Shown in pieces: positions 24,150 to 31,593 of a stretch of DNA of 34,781 nucleotides. Source of the stretch: a virus. The notes under the pieces are model-generated. The model did no database searches. It had not been told where the DNA came from and saw nothing but the letters and a program-made list of their open reading frames with translations. The stretch covers positions 1 through 34,781 of IMG/VR virus record IMGVR_UViG_3300047377_000453. One strand, written 5' to 3'. The stretch's first letter is position 1; every line of letters begins with the position of its first letter. A program made the position numbers and the translations under genes.

Positions 24150-24204
24150 TTATTACTCCAAATAAGGTGCCGCAATTTAGCTCCCCGGGATGCGGCCAAC
24201 CGAG

Positions 24205-24225
24205 TTGGGGGGAAGGGTTCCCCAA
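24205..24225 (-). other. GC-rich hairpin after the HNH-like gene
   Basis: TTGGGGGGAA-GGG-TTCCCCAA makes a stem of up to eight pairs with two unpaired G, just beyond the stop of the leftward gene at 24227. On the minus strand no T-run follows, so it is not a standard terminator. It may mark an RNA processing or stability site in the 77-base gap. Confidence 0.35.
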
Positions 24226-24226
24226 T

Positions 24227-24661
24227 TTAAAATTTATTTTTCCCTTCACCGTTAGCAGAATGCCATTGCATGTGGCAGGCTTGGCAAAGCCACCTAACTT
24301 CTAACGGCTTTAAATAATCATCATGGTGAGCAACAACAGCAAAATCAGAATCGCAGTTTTCGCAGTTATCTTTTTTAACAATTTTCCCGTTTACTTTTGC
24401 TCGAATTACCGCGCTATGTGCGCGTAACTGATTAACAGTGCGATTTTGCTTGCCTCGCCTTTCCTTTCTGCCCCTATCGTATTTCAAGATAGCTTCCCGA
24501 AATTTAGGGTTAAATCTGCGAGCCCTGTCATCTTCCTTGGCGCATTCTTTGCACTTGCCCAGCAATCCATCTTTCATTTTGGGGTGCGCATAAAAATCAG
24601 TGCGGGGCTTTTCAGCCCCACACTTAAAGCACTCTTTCAAATCAGAAGGGCGCTGAAGCAT
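24227..24661 (-). CDS. HNH/endonuclease VII-like nuclease
   Basis: 144 residues if begun at ATG 24661 (24664 is the alternative), 20 bases inside the previous gene. The N-terminal zinc site CFKCGAEKPRTDFY...CKEC is the treble clef common in small phage HNH proteins; the C-terminal half carries NCENCDSDFAVVAHHDDYLK and WLCQACHMQWH (about 105-135), the HNH/EndoVII-type metal-binding and catalytic His pair. In between is a basic stretch (RKERRGKQNR). A structure-specific or homing-type nuclease is likely. RBS is weak, so translation is probably coupled. Confidence 0.85.
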   Translation of the reverse strand: MLQRPSDLKECFKCGAEKPRTDFYAHPKMKDGLLGKCKECAKEDDRARRFNPKFREAILKYDRGRKERRGKQNRTVNQLRAHSAVIRAKVNGKIVKKDNCENCDSDFAVVAHHDDYLKPLEVRWLCQACHMQWHSANGEGKNKF

Positions 24662-25169
24662 CATCGTCGCCATCGCTGACATCATCAAACTCATCCATTG
24701 AGAATGAGTCGCCGCCGCCAAACGCCTCGCCATCACGATTAAACTGCACCGCGTTCAATTGCGCCTGGACAAACTTGCCGTAATTGTTTTGGAAGGCGTA
24801 AATGCTAATGCTGGCATTGACATAACAGCCGGCGTAGATCACACCATCCTCTTCCGTTACGGCAGACTTGTCTTTATTGATTATGACGGGCCGCTTTTTG
24901 GTGCTGGCTTTAACAGCCCAGACGCCTTCATAGCCGTCATAGTCTTTTGTGTCGCCATCAAGCAAGCACAATTTCGCCTTGCTCCACTCTTTGCCGAGCA
25001 CTTCCATGCCAACTTCCTTAATGGCCGCTTGCACTTCCTTTGCAATATCCGAATCTTTCGGAATCAAAAAGGTAGCCTCATACTTGTCCAGACTTTGCCC
25101 CTGATAGGACGCATGCTCAAACAGTGAAGGGAAGGATAGACGCACATCTTTTAACATTAACTTTGACAT
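24642..25169 (-). CDS. ssDNA-binding protein, DUF2815 type
   Basis: 175 residues with RBS GGAGAACC. MSKLMLKDVRLSFPSLFEHA, KYEATFLIPKDS, and the late YAGCYVNASISIYAFQNNYG segment are characteristic of the phage DUF2815 family, an OB-fold ssDNA-binding protein comparable in role to T7 gp2.5. The last 25 residues are strongly acidic (DEFDDVSDGDDDASAPF), as expected for SSB tails that recruit replication proteins. It is the usual partner of the DUF2800 nuclease encoded just before it. Confidence 0.9.
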   Translation of the reverse strand: MSKLMLKDVRLSFPSLFEHASYQGQSLDKYEATFLIPKDSDIAKEVQAAIKEVGMEVLGKEWSKAKLCLLDGDTKDYDGYEGVWAVKASTKKRPVIINKDKSAVTEEDGVIYAGCYVNASISIYAFQNNYGKFVQAQLNAVQFNRDGEAFGGGDSFSMDEFDDVSDGDDDASAPF

Positions 25170-25192
25170 TTTTTGGTTCTCCGTTATTGAGA

Positions 25193-26248
25193 TTAAAGCT
25201 CATCGAAATCATCGATGGCGTTGGTTAAAGCCGGTCTTTTATCATCAAGACCAGCCAGGGTTGGCGAGCCACGCTTTTCTGTCATGGCATCGACCAATTC
25301 TCTACCGAGTAACGCATCAGCTGCGGTTACCCCAATCAGTTTTTTCTCATAGGCATCATCGCCCAGGGTATCGACTAATGCCTCTTTGCCGGCGTTAGTA
25401 AAGCGGCGTACTGCCCTGCCCTCAACAACCTTAGTGCCGGCGATAGGCTCGCCACGGTGTGAGCGGTCAAGAGCGTATGACCATACCTTTTTCATCCATT
25501 GCTCTACCTTGGAGCGGTTCAACACTACGGTTGCTATCTGCTCATCGGTCAGCTTTTCTGGATCTGTCAGGTCAGTGAAGTCACCTTGAACCACGGCAAG
25601 CTGCTGCTTGTAAAGAGCTGGGCATTCGGGTGCGGCCTTGCAGTAACGGCAGGCATCGTCTGATGGGTTCCTAGGGGCGCCTTCCTTTAGCGCAACCTCA
25701 GAGATTTCCATCAGCGTGTCGGCAAACGCATTAAGGTCTAGCAGGCTAACGTGCGACTCATCGCCACTGCCGCCCTGCCAGATGTGGACGTAAATGTCTT
25801 TCTCGAATCCATCAAAGTTAGCCGCGGCGCCCAAGGCGTAAGCCAGGAGTTGCGGGTTGTCGGCACATGCCACCGGGTGCTGCCCGGTCTTGAGATCAAT
25901 AACATGTATCTCATCCTCGCCAACAATCAACGCATCGACGCTACCCCGCATGCCGGGAACGTAGGCATTAAGGTCAACCATTTCCTCAACGTACAAGTGA
26001 GCATCAGGCCCAACGCGGTCTTTAACGTAGCGGCAATAGCTCATCAATTGTTGATGCTCTTCCGCGGTCAGGTCTGTTGCATCAGTAAAGCCAATGCGCA
26101 GCATCTCTTCTGCCATACCGTGAATCAAAGTGCCGCGCTCTGCTGCAGGGCTTGAGGTGTCGGGGATGCCATCTGATGCTAAGACGCTGCCGGGGCATTG
26201 GAACATCCGGTGCAACATCGATGGGCTGATAAGAGAATGGTCGGACAT
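25193..26248 (-). CDS. PD-(D/E)XK exonuclease, DUF2800/RecB type
   Basis: 351 residues from ATG 26248 (RBS AAAGGAAA); the longer frame to 26377 lies in the promoter region and is rejected. ISPSMLHRMFQCPGS opens the domain; RGTLIHGMAEE, GSVDALIVG (D105), IDLKTGQ (D118, K120) and NPQLLAYA (Q133) are the catalytic motifs of RecB-family nucleases. Cys18 with CRYCKAAPEC (200, 203, 209) can hold a 4Fe-4S cluster, as in AddB and Cas4. It likely resects DNA ends for recombination. First gene of the leftward operon. Confidence 0.9.
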   Translation of the reverse strand: MSDHSLISPSMLHRMFQCPGSVLASDGIPDTSSPAAERGTLIHGMAEEMLRIGFTDATDLTAEEHQQLMSYCRYVKDRVGPDAHLYVEEMVDLNAYVPGMRGSVDALIVGEDEIHVIDLKTGQHPVACADNPQLLAYALGAAANFDGFEKDIYVHIWQGGSGDESHVSLLDLNAFADTLMEISEVALKEGAPRNPSDDACRYCKAAPECPALYKQQLAVVQGDFTDLTDPEKLTDEQIATVVLNRSKVEQWMKKVWSYALDRSHRGEPIAGTKVVEGRAVRRFTNAGKEALVDTLGDDAYEKKLIGVTAADALLGRELVDAMTEKRGSPTLAGLDDKRPALTNAIDDFDEL

Positions 26249-26296
26249 GCTTGCTTTTTCCTTTCGTCGTGCCGGGCATCCCCCAGCGGAAAGCCG

Positions 26297-26325
26297 ACAG
26301 TAACAAAGCACAAACTCGTTGACAA
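26297..26325 (-). promoter_or_regulatory. Weak promoter for the leftward operon
   Basis: On the minus strand TTGTCA (-35, 5 of 6) is 17 bases from TACTGT (-10, 3 of 6). It is the only candidate in front of the nuclease gene and shares bases with the -35 of the rightward promoter. Confidence 0.45.
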
Positions 26326-26329
26326 GTTT
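26312..26329. promoter_or_regulatory. Dyad overlapping both -35 boxes (operator candidate)
   Basis: AAACT-8 bases-AGTTT is an inverted repeat lying over both -35 elements. A regulator bound here could block both promoters; the Cro-like protein encoded next to it is the obvious candidate. Inference only. Confidence 0.4.
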
Positions 26330-26347
26330 TTTTTTGCTGATAATAAT
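26319..26347 (+). promoter_or_regulatory. Sigma-70 promoter of the rightward early operon
   Basis: TTGACA (perfect -35), 17-base spacer with a T run, then AATAAT (5 of 6 match to TATAAT). Transcription should start near 26354, 25 bases before the GTG of the regulator gene. This is the best promoter match I find in the window. Confidence 0.8.
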
Positions 26348-26378
26348 TAGCGTCCGGTTAAGTCTTGAGGAGGACACC

Positions 26379-26615
26379 GTGAGCAGGGGTAATCATTATC
26401 GTGAAAGAGTTAAGCCAGAGGTTTGGGAGATGGTCATGCGCCATTACACCAGTAAGGAATTGCAGGAGCTCTTGGGCATTAGCCGCCAGGCTGTTCATTC
26501 AGCAATAGAGCGCCGCACCATGCCGCCTGTTTGGGCGAGCAAAATTCACCGGGACACCAAGGGCATTCTTGATGCTCGCATTCTGTGTCCAGAAGTTTTT
26601 ATGGGGGTGTTCTGA
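26379..26615 (+). CDS. Cro/CI-type helix-turn-helix regulator
   Basis: 78 residues from GTG 26379, chosen for the strong RBS GAGGAGGA just before it. Residues 25-46 (SKELQELLGI then SRQAVHSAIERR) form a helix-turn-helix of the Cro type. It has no dimerisation or cleavage domain, so it is a small repressor acting on nearby operators. It sits first in the rightward operon directly after the divergent promoters, so autoregulation is probable. It overlaps the next gene by TGATG. Confidence 0.85.
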   Translation: MSRGNHYRERVKPEVWEMVMRHYTSKELQELLGISRQAVHSAIERRTMPPVWASKIHRDTKGILDARILCPEVFMGVF

Positions 26616-26818
26616 TGAACGGGAAACTTGTGATGTTGAAGTGCGACGATCCTGACAGGGATGAGGTGTGGATACCAGTTAAAAATATTCTGCTGGTTCA
26701 GGTTAACGAGTTCAAAACGAGCAGATTCTTGGTTTGGTACAAGGGCGCTAGCGGCAAGACTGAATCTGTTACATGCGACGAGTCTGACGCGTATAGAGCT
26801 ATGGAGTTTATTAAATGA
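26615..26818 (+). CDS. Small hypothetical protein
   Basis: 67 residues, coupled by TGATG to the regulator and by ATGA to the primase-helicase. A compact beta-rich protein (KLVMLKCDDPDRDEVWIPVK, SRFLVWYKGASGKTESV). No family recognised; perhaps a regulator or helicase partner, on position only. Confidence 0.75.
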   Translation: MNGKLVMLKCDDPDRDEVWIPVKNILLVQVNEFKTSRFLVWYKGASGKTESVTCDESDAYRAMEFIK

Positions 26819-28992
26819 AATGGACTCTTTTTAACGGCGTAAAAGACGCTAATAAAAAAGACCGCGAGGGCTCCTGGGATGATTTTGTGGACGATGTGAA
26901 AGGCGCAGAGGCCGCTGATGTAAAGACAGACTTGCCTATGATTAAGCTGGCTGAGTTCGGTGATAACCGGGCGGGCGGCCAATCGCTGCGCAACACCGAC
27001 AACATCGGGCGGTTTTACGGCATTGAGGCTGATTACGATGAGGGCAAGGTCAGCATGCAAGAGGCGTTTGACCGCCTAAATAGCGCCGGGATTCGCTGTT
27101 TACTGCACACCAGCGCCCAACATACCCCTGAGAAGCCCAGATGGCGCGTTCTGGCGCCGTTTTATGAGCCCGATGGTGAAACCCTTGAGGTGCGAACAAC
27201 GTGCTTAAACAGGCTCAACGGCGTTCTGGGGGGCATTCTGGCACCCGAAAGCTGGACGCCAGCACAGTGTTATTTCATAGGCTCACTGAGCGGCCAGGCT
27301 GCGCAGGAGGTGCTTGAGACTGACGATATGTGCGGCTACATCGATGCTATGGCGCATCTGGACGATATAGCTATTGGGGCGGGCTCACGTATTAGACAGA
27401 CAACAGTGGGTCAGAGAGCCCGGGTGGCGCCTGTGCCCCCAGGCACTAGGCTGGCCGAGGGCGACGGCCGTCGCGAGATGCTGAAAAGCTACGGCGGGGC
27501 ATTACGGGCCGATGGGGCCGATGCGGATGCGATATTTGAGGCGTTTAAAGAGTTTGCCGATATGCACTTCGATTCAGAGGGCATTGATTGGGACAATCTC
27601 AGGGCGCTTGCTGTCTGGTGTGGCGGCAAATCTACCCGGGAAGAGATGCTGGTGGCTGAGTTTGAGGGCGTTGTCGGGGTGACCGCGCCACAGTTACCTA
27701 AGAAGGCTAAACGCTCCAGGGTCGATTGGTCTGATTATGTGTTTGTGCAGCAGGAAAACCGCGTCATGCGGCTCTCTACCGGGGGCATGTCTACGGTGCC
27801 TGCCTTTAACGCCGCCATGCAGGGCGAGGATAGGCGGGTGCCGGCGGCTAACAACAAGACTAAAGAGGTCAGCGCCATTACCTATTTGATGGACTACAAA
27901 AAGGTGCCGCCGGTCTTTTTCCGTATGTATATGCCTAGTGTCGGGAAGTTTTTTGAGCACGGCGGCGAGCCCTGCGTCAATTCATATCAGCCCGAGCTGG
28001 TGCCCGAGGCCGATAAAGATTGGGTGTTTAGTGGCGCATGGCGAATTGTTGAGGAGCACCTTCATACGCTTTTTGAGGACCCCAAGGATGGCGACCTGAT
28101 CCTGGATTGGATGGCGCACAATGTGCAATTTCCAGGGCGCAAAATACTGTGGGCGCCCATTATCAAGGGCACCCAGGGCGATGGTAAGAGCACCATTCGC
28201 AACATCCTGACGCTGGTGATGGGGCACCAAAACGTGCGCGACATTACGCACTCCGACCTAACAAGCTCGTTCAACGCCTACGCAGAGGGCGCCTGTGTGG
28301 CCGCTCTCGAGGAGATTCGGGTGGTGGGGCACTCCAGGTTTGATGTGATGAACGCGCTAAAGCCGCTTATCACCAACGAGATCATATCGGTCACGCGCAA
28401 GGGCCAGGACAGCATTCAGGTGCCCAACACCCAAAACTATATCGGCTTTACCAACTCAGACGATGCGCTGCCTATCGACGCCAACGATAGACGCTATGGG
28501 ATTTTCTACACCAAGTACGAAACCCGAGAGCAGCTGTGGGCTGATCGCAGCGAGGCGTACTGGGAGAGACTGCACAGCGCCTACCGTGATGATGTGGGGG
28601 CGATTAGGGGGTGGCTGCTGGATCGTGATTTGTCTGGCTTTAATCGGCTATTCCCGCCGGCAATGAACACATCAAAGCAGCGCATGATTGACCAGAGCAG
28701 GCCCGTAGATGACCAGATGATTGTCGAGGCAATCGAGGATCTTGAGGATTTCTTCACCGGCAAAGATGTGGTTCGCGAGGTGCGAGCTCTGGGCGGCCAT
28801 GTTCACGTTAAACGGGTGGGGAAGGTGGCGACTGAGATGGGCTTTACAAGCCATCGAATTAGGGTCGAGGAAGGGGAGCGAGAGCGCATTTGGGTGTCTG
28901 CCGATGTGACCCAAAAGAATCACGAAACAGCGATGTTGAGGCACCTTGTGCAGGCGACAAGAGTGAAAAAAGCAGGGGCGGTGTTTGAATGA
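26815..28992 (+). CDS. AEP-type primase fused to SF3-type helicase (DUF5906-like)
   Basis: 725 residues. The N-terminal primase-like domain has FYGIEADYDEG (D73, D75 metal pair), then LLHTSAQHTPEKPRWRVLAPF (His and Arg of the AEP motif) around 96-115. The C-terminal half has the Walker A GTQGDGKST (452-460) and flanking DUF5906/SF3 features (YIGFTNSDDALPIDANDRRY near 540, with the Walker B-like and arginine-finger stretch). A winged-helix-like tail ends the protein. It both primes and unwinds DNA at the origin. Coupled by ATGA to the small gene upstream; the gap after it may be the origin. Confidence 0.9.
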   Translation: MKWTLFNGVKDANKKDREGSWDDFVDDVKGAEAADVKTDLPMIKLAEFGDNRAGGQSLRNTDNIGRFYGIEADYDEGKVSMQEAFDRLNSAGIRCLLHTSAQHTPEKPRWRVLAPFYEPDGETLEVRTTCLNRLNGVLGGILAPESWTPAQCYFIGSLSGQAAQEVLETDDMCGYIDAMAHLDDIAIGAGSRIRQTTVGQRARVAPVPPGTRLAEGDGRREMLKSYGGALRADGADADAIFEAFKEFADMHFDSEGIDWDNLRALAVWCGGKSTREEMLVAEFEGVVGVTAPQLPKKAKRSRVDWSDYVFVQQENRVMRLSTGGMSTVPAFNAAMQGEDRRVPAANNKTKEVSAITYLMDYKKVPPVFFRMYMPSVGKFFEHGGEPCVNSYQPELVPEADKDWVFSGAWRIVEEHLHTLFEDPKDGDLILDWMAHNVQFPGRKILWAPIIKGTQGDGKSTIRNILTLVMGHQNVRDITHSDLTSSFNAYAEGACVAALEEIRVVGHSRFDVMNALKPLITNEIISVTRKGQDSIQVPNTQNYIGFTNSDDALPIDANDRRYGIFYTKYETREQLWADRSEAYWERLHSAYRDDVGAIRGWLLDRDLSGFNRLFPPAMNTSKQRMIDQSRPVDDQMIVEAIEDLEDFFTGKDVVREVRALGGHVHVKRVGKVATEMGFTSHRIRVEEGERERIWVSADVTQKNHETAMLRHLVQATRVKKAGAVFE

Positions 28993-29105
28993 GTGCCCTG
29001 GGCCACAAAATTGTGGGTCTGGGCCACATTAAAAATTGATTTGGGACAATCTGTAAGTCATTGATTTTTCATTTTCTTTTTTCTTATTGTCCTATGTCCC
29101 TTTTT

Positions 29106-29125
29106 AAATAAATAAATAAATAAAT
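29106..29125 (+). repeat. AAAT tandem repeat (5 copies)
   Basis: Five exact AAAT units, part of the AT-rich block in the candidate origin. Confidence 0.9.
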
Positions 29126-29150
29126 AATAAAAGAGAATATAGGATAAGGG

Positions 29151-29167
29151 ATATATATATATATATA
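29151..29167 (+). repeat. AT dinucleotide repeat (8 copies)
   Basis: Eight AT units plus A, ending just before the RBS (CGGAG, 29168-29172) of the next gene. Confidence 0.9.
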
Positions 29168-29181
29168 CGGAGTAGAAAACT

Positions 29182-29415
29182 ATGCGGGACACGGGTCAGC
29201 GGGACAAACTCAACGAAATTTTAAAGAAGGCGAAAGGGCAGGGGCCGCTGCCCTGGTCGCATTATCGGGACGCCTATTGCGGGCGGGGGAAGAAGTCCAG
29301 CAAGTTTGCTGAGCTGATGATGGAATATGCTCAGAGGTGGCCAAAGCGTATTATCATCACCCGACCATACAACGTCAGCGAGAGCCCAATGATCGAGGTG
29401 CTCGCAGATGGATAA
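29182..29415 (+). CDS. Small hypothetical protein
   Basis: 77 residues, ATG 29182 with GGAG at 29169-29172. Basic, helical N-terminus (RDKLNEILKKAKGQG), a WSHYRDAYCGRGKKSSKFAE middle and a beta end (KRIIITRPYNV). No family recognised. It ends inside the start of the tiny membrane peptide gene (ATGGATAA overlap). Its first codons carry two GGGACA copies, the motif seen in the gap upstream. Confidence 0.72.
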   Translation: MRDTGQRDKLNEILKKAKGQGPLPWSHYRDAYCGRGKKSSKFAELMMEYAQRWPKRIIITRPYNVSESPMIEVLADG

Positions 29416-29488
29416 TGAGATGTGGTGGGGATTAGGATGGGTGATATTGTTCAGCTTGGTCATGCTGCACATTGGTGGCGCCCTATGA
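29408..29488 (+). CDS. Tiny membrane peptide (MDNEMW...GGAL)
   Basis: 26 residues, overlapping the previous gene by 8 bases and the next by ATGA. One hydrophobic helix (WWGLGWVILFSLVMLHI, 6-22) between MDNE and GGAL. It aligns end to end with the minus-strand peptide at 21284-21364: both are 26 residues long and share MxNEMW at the start, GGxL at the end and ten identical residues in total. Because both lie in coupled gene strings, they look like true paralogues. Function unknown. Confidence 0.7.
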   Translation: MDNEMWWGLGWVILFSLVMLHIGGAL

Positions 29489-29661
29489 GCGATGCCAATG
29501 ATGTCATTGTGTCCGTTAAGGCCGCCCAGGTGACCGCCAATATGTTCAAAGAGCCCGCCGTCATCATGTTCGATCTGAGCGTCAAGCGTGAATCCGAGCT
29601 GGCAGCGGGCGAGCATTATCTTGAGAAAGTGCGCCCGGATACTTGCTGGCAGGCTGATTAG
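29485..29661 (+). CDS. Small hypothetical protein
   Basis: 58 residues from ATG 29485, ATGA-coupled to the membrane peptide; a longer upstream GTG start would overlap it fully and is not preferred. Beta-rich (DVIVSVKAAQ, AVIMFDLSVKRE), acidic and ending with DTCWQAD. No family recognised. Last gene before the terminator at 29739. Confidence 0.7.
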   Translation: MSDANDVIVSVKAAQVTANMFKEPAVIMFDLSVKRESELAAGEHYLEKVRPDTCWQAD

Positions 29662-29700
29662 CGTGATATAACCGTCTCTGATATGACTCCCAAAGTCTTA

Positions 29701-29712
29701 TCAAACGTTTGA
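29701..29712. promoter_or_regulatory. 12-base perfect palindrome TCAAACGTTTGA
   Basis: Perfect self-complementary 12-mer in the gap before the terminase genes. Could be a regulator-binding site for late transcription; no promoter boxes are visible around it. Confidence 0.35.
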
Positions 29713-29738
29713 AGCTAGGTTGATATGGGTTCGTTATT

Positions 29739-29773
29739 GCCCGGTTGGTTGCGGCTACCGGGCCTTTACTTTT
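29739..29773 (+). terminator. Rho-independent-like terminator
   Basis: Stem GCCCGGT (29739-29745) with ACCGGGC (29757-29763), 11-base loop, followed by CTTTACTTTTC. It separates the early rightward operon from the terminase genes. The T-run is broken by A and C, so strength is uncertain. Confidence 0.6.
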
Positions 29774-29807
29774 CTAACAGGCGGTCAAGAGGTTAGCAAC
29801 AAAGTGT

Positions 29808-30128
29808 ATGCCTAGTAGAGCGGGTAGCCCAAACAAGAACAAAGCCTTCCTGCTGAATCGCTTACAGGACATGTACGGCGATGATTTTCATCCCATCATG
29901 CGCATGGCTGAGAATGCTGCGCTGTTGCATGATCAGGCCCGCAACACTTCTGACGCTAACGACCTAAAGGCCAGCATTGACGCCTGGGACAAGATAGCGG
30001 CATACACAGAGCCCAAGCTAAAGGCGAGCGAGGTCAACTTAAACGCTAAGGTTGAGGCTACTGAGGTGGACATGACGGGCATCTCAGATGAGCCCGAGCC
30101 GGCCGGCGAGGACTTGTTCGGTGGCTAA
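29808..30128 (+). CDS. Small terminase subunit
   Basis: 106 residues, ATG with AGAGG upstream. SPNKNKAFLLNRLQDMYGDDFHPI (7-30), followed by ASIDAWDKIAAYTEPKLKAS, is a known pattern of podovirus small terminases: helical DNA-binding core and oligomerisation helices, then an acidic tail (DEPEPAGED). It recognises the packaging site and stimulates the large subunit. Overlaps the large subunit by GTGGCTAA. Confidence 0.86.
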   Translation: MPSRAGSPNKNKAFLLNRLQDMYGDDFHPIMRMAENAALLHDQARNTSDANDLKASIDAWDKIAAYTEPKLKASEVNLNAKVEATEVDMTGISDEPEPAGEDLFGG

Positions 30129-31593
30129 CTGGAGCTCACCCGCGGCCCGCTCGCATAGTGTCGAGCCGGTTCACCGCCTACGATACAAGCCACAGGGCAA
30201 GACCCTAAAAGAGTTTCACCTGGACAAGTCATACATGCGGGTACTGGTCGGGCCGCTAGGCAGCGGCAAGACCCAGGCCAGCATCGTTGAGATTTTGCAT
30301 CGAATCATGACGCAGCCGCCCAGCAAGGACGGCATTCGCAAGTCACGCTGGTTGGCGGTACGGAACACGCTGCCCGATCTTGAGTCCACCACGATTAAAG
30401 ACTTCAAGGCCATCACTGAGGGTATGGGCATAGGCACCTGGAAGAACGTCAGCCCGGTGACATGCACCATCGACACAATCGGCACCGATGGCGTCCCGGT
30501 CAAGGCCGAGATCATGTTCCGCTCGTTTGATAGCGGGCTGGATGAGAAGAAAGCCCGAGGTATGCAGCTGACCGGGTGCTGGCTCAATGAGCTGAAGGAA
30601 TTGCACAAAGGCAACGTCGATATGATCCTGTCGCGGGTGGGTCGATACCCCGCCCGGGCAGAGTGCCGGGATAGCTGGTACGGCGCTATTGCTGACAGTA
30701 ACTGCCCTGACTCTGATCACTGGTTGGGCCAGTTCATGCAGGGCAACAAGCCCGATAACTGGTGGATTGGTAGACAGCCTGGTGCGGTGACTAAGGTAGA
30801 TGGCCGCTGGGTTGTGAATGAGCTCGCAGAGAACATCCGCAATCTGCCCGATGCGTACTACGACAATCTGCGCCAGGGTAAGGCTGAGAATTGGATACGG
30901 GCTAACCTTGGTAACGAGCTGGTGTATGTCACCGATGGTCGCCCCGTCCACCCTAGCTTTAACGAGAGCGTCCACGTACAGCACTGTGGGCCACATCCCG
31001 GGCAGAAGGTATACGTTGGCCTTGATTGGGGTAGAACCCCTGCAGCGGCCTTCTGCTGCCTCAATGCGGATGGCACATGGTCGGTGTTCGATGAGCTCGT
31101 TACTGAGAACATGAGCGCGTACACGTTTGGCGGCATTCTCAAGGATCACATCTCAAGACATTACGCCGGGCATGACATTGAGCTGTACGGTGACCCTGCC
31201 GGCACACAGCGAGGCCAGGCTACTGATCACTCATGCTTTGAGATGCTCGAGCGTCACGACCTGTACGCCACGCCCTGCCACACCAACAAGTTTGAATTGC
31301 GGGCTGGTGCATTGGATAGCCAGCTTCAGAGACTTCAGCATGGCAAGCCCCAGATCGCCTTTGACCCTAAGTGCCGCACTCTGGTTAAGGGATTGGCGGG
31401 TGCTTATCAATTTAAGAGGCTCCAGGTTAGCGGCGATGACAGATTCAAGGATGTACCCGATAAAGGCCCAGAATCGCACGTAGTTGAAGCCTTGCATTAT
31501 GTGCTTCTGAGTGTTGATCAAGGAAGTTTTGATCAGTGGGGCGGCGTTGAAGAGCTCATAGAGTATGAGCGTGACCTGAGCGTGTTCGAGTGA
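30121..31593 (+). CDS. Large terminase subunit (packaging ATPase/nuclease)
   Basis: 490 residues from GTG 30121 within the stop of the small subunit. Walker A GPLGSGKT at 44-51; ATPase motif region MQLTGCWLNELKEL near 150-165 (NE in place of DE at the Walker B). The nuclease has GLDWG (D302), YGDPAG (D358) and ESHVVEALHY (451-460), the RNase H-fold acidic triad. It threads DNA through the portal and cuts concatemers. The nuclease has a late E in place of the usual D, a mild variation. Confidence 0.93.
   Translation: MANWSSPAARSHSVEPVHRLRYKPQGKTLKEFHLDKSYMRVLVGPLGSGKTQASIVEILHRIMTQPPSKDGIRKSRWLAVRNTLPDLESTTIKDFKAITEGMGIGTWKNVSPVTCTIDTIGTDGVPVKAEIMFRSFDSGLDEKKARGMQLTGCWLNELKELHKGNVDMILSRVGRYPARAECRDSWYGAIADSNCPDSDHWLGQFMQGNKPDNWWIGRQPGAVTKVDGRWVVNELAENIRNLPDAYYDNLRQGKAENWIRANLGNELVYVTDGRPVHPSFNESVHVQHCGPHPGQKVYVGLDWGRTPAAAFCCLNADGTWSVFDELVTENMSAYTFGGILKDHISRHYAGHDIELYGDPAGTQRGQATDHSCFEMLERHDLYATPCHTNKFELRAGALDSQLQRLQHGKPQIAFDPKCRTLVKGLAGAYQFKRLQVSGDDRFKDVPDKGPESHVVEALHYVLLSVDQGSFDQWGGVEELIEYERDLSVFE

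Larger units (their letters stand above)
28993..29181. other. AT-rich intergenic region, candidate replication origin
   Basis: 189 bases between the primase-helicase and the next gene. It starts with two copies of CTGGGCCACA 21 bases apart (28998, 29019) around the hairpin CCACAA-AA-TTGTGG. Then GGGACAAT (29043) faces ATTGTCC (29086) and TGTCCC (29095), and an AT-rich part follows with (AAAT)5 and (AT)8. Short repeats plus an AT-rich unwinding element next to a replicative helicase is the layout of many phage origins. No open frame is seen. Confidence 0.45.

Noticed and set aside
23844-24165. Plus-strand frames opposite the PAPS-reductase-like gene
   Set aside because: Shadow frames with Leu/Ser-rich composition and no start signal.
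24205-24225. Hairpin as a terminator
   Set aside because: No T-run on the leftward strand and no rightward gene ends before it; kept only as a hairpin.
26249-26377. 43-residue N-terminal extension of the DUF2800 nuclease
   Set aside because: Lies in the divergent promoter region and lacks RBS; the family starts near the ATG at 26248.
26319-26378. Hydrophobic N-terminal extension of the regulator
   Set aside because: It overlaps the promoter itself; the strong RBS before GTG 26379 gives the real start.
29060-29092. Possible promoter TTGATT...TATTGT in the AT-rich gap
   Set aside because: Both boxes match only 4 of 6 and spacing is 18; in such AT-rich DNA this is expected by chance.
30343-31149. 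268-codon frame opposite the large terminase
   Set aside because: Long only because the terminase gene is GC-rich and codon-constrained; no motif or RBS.
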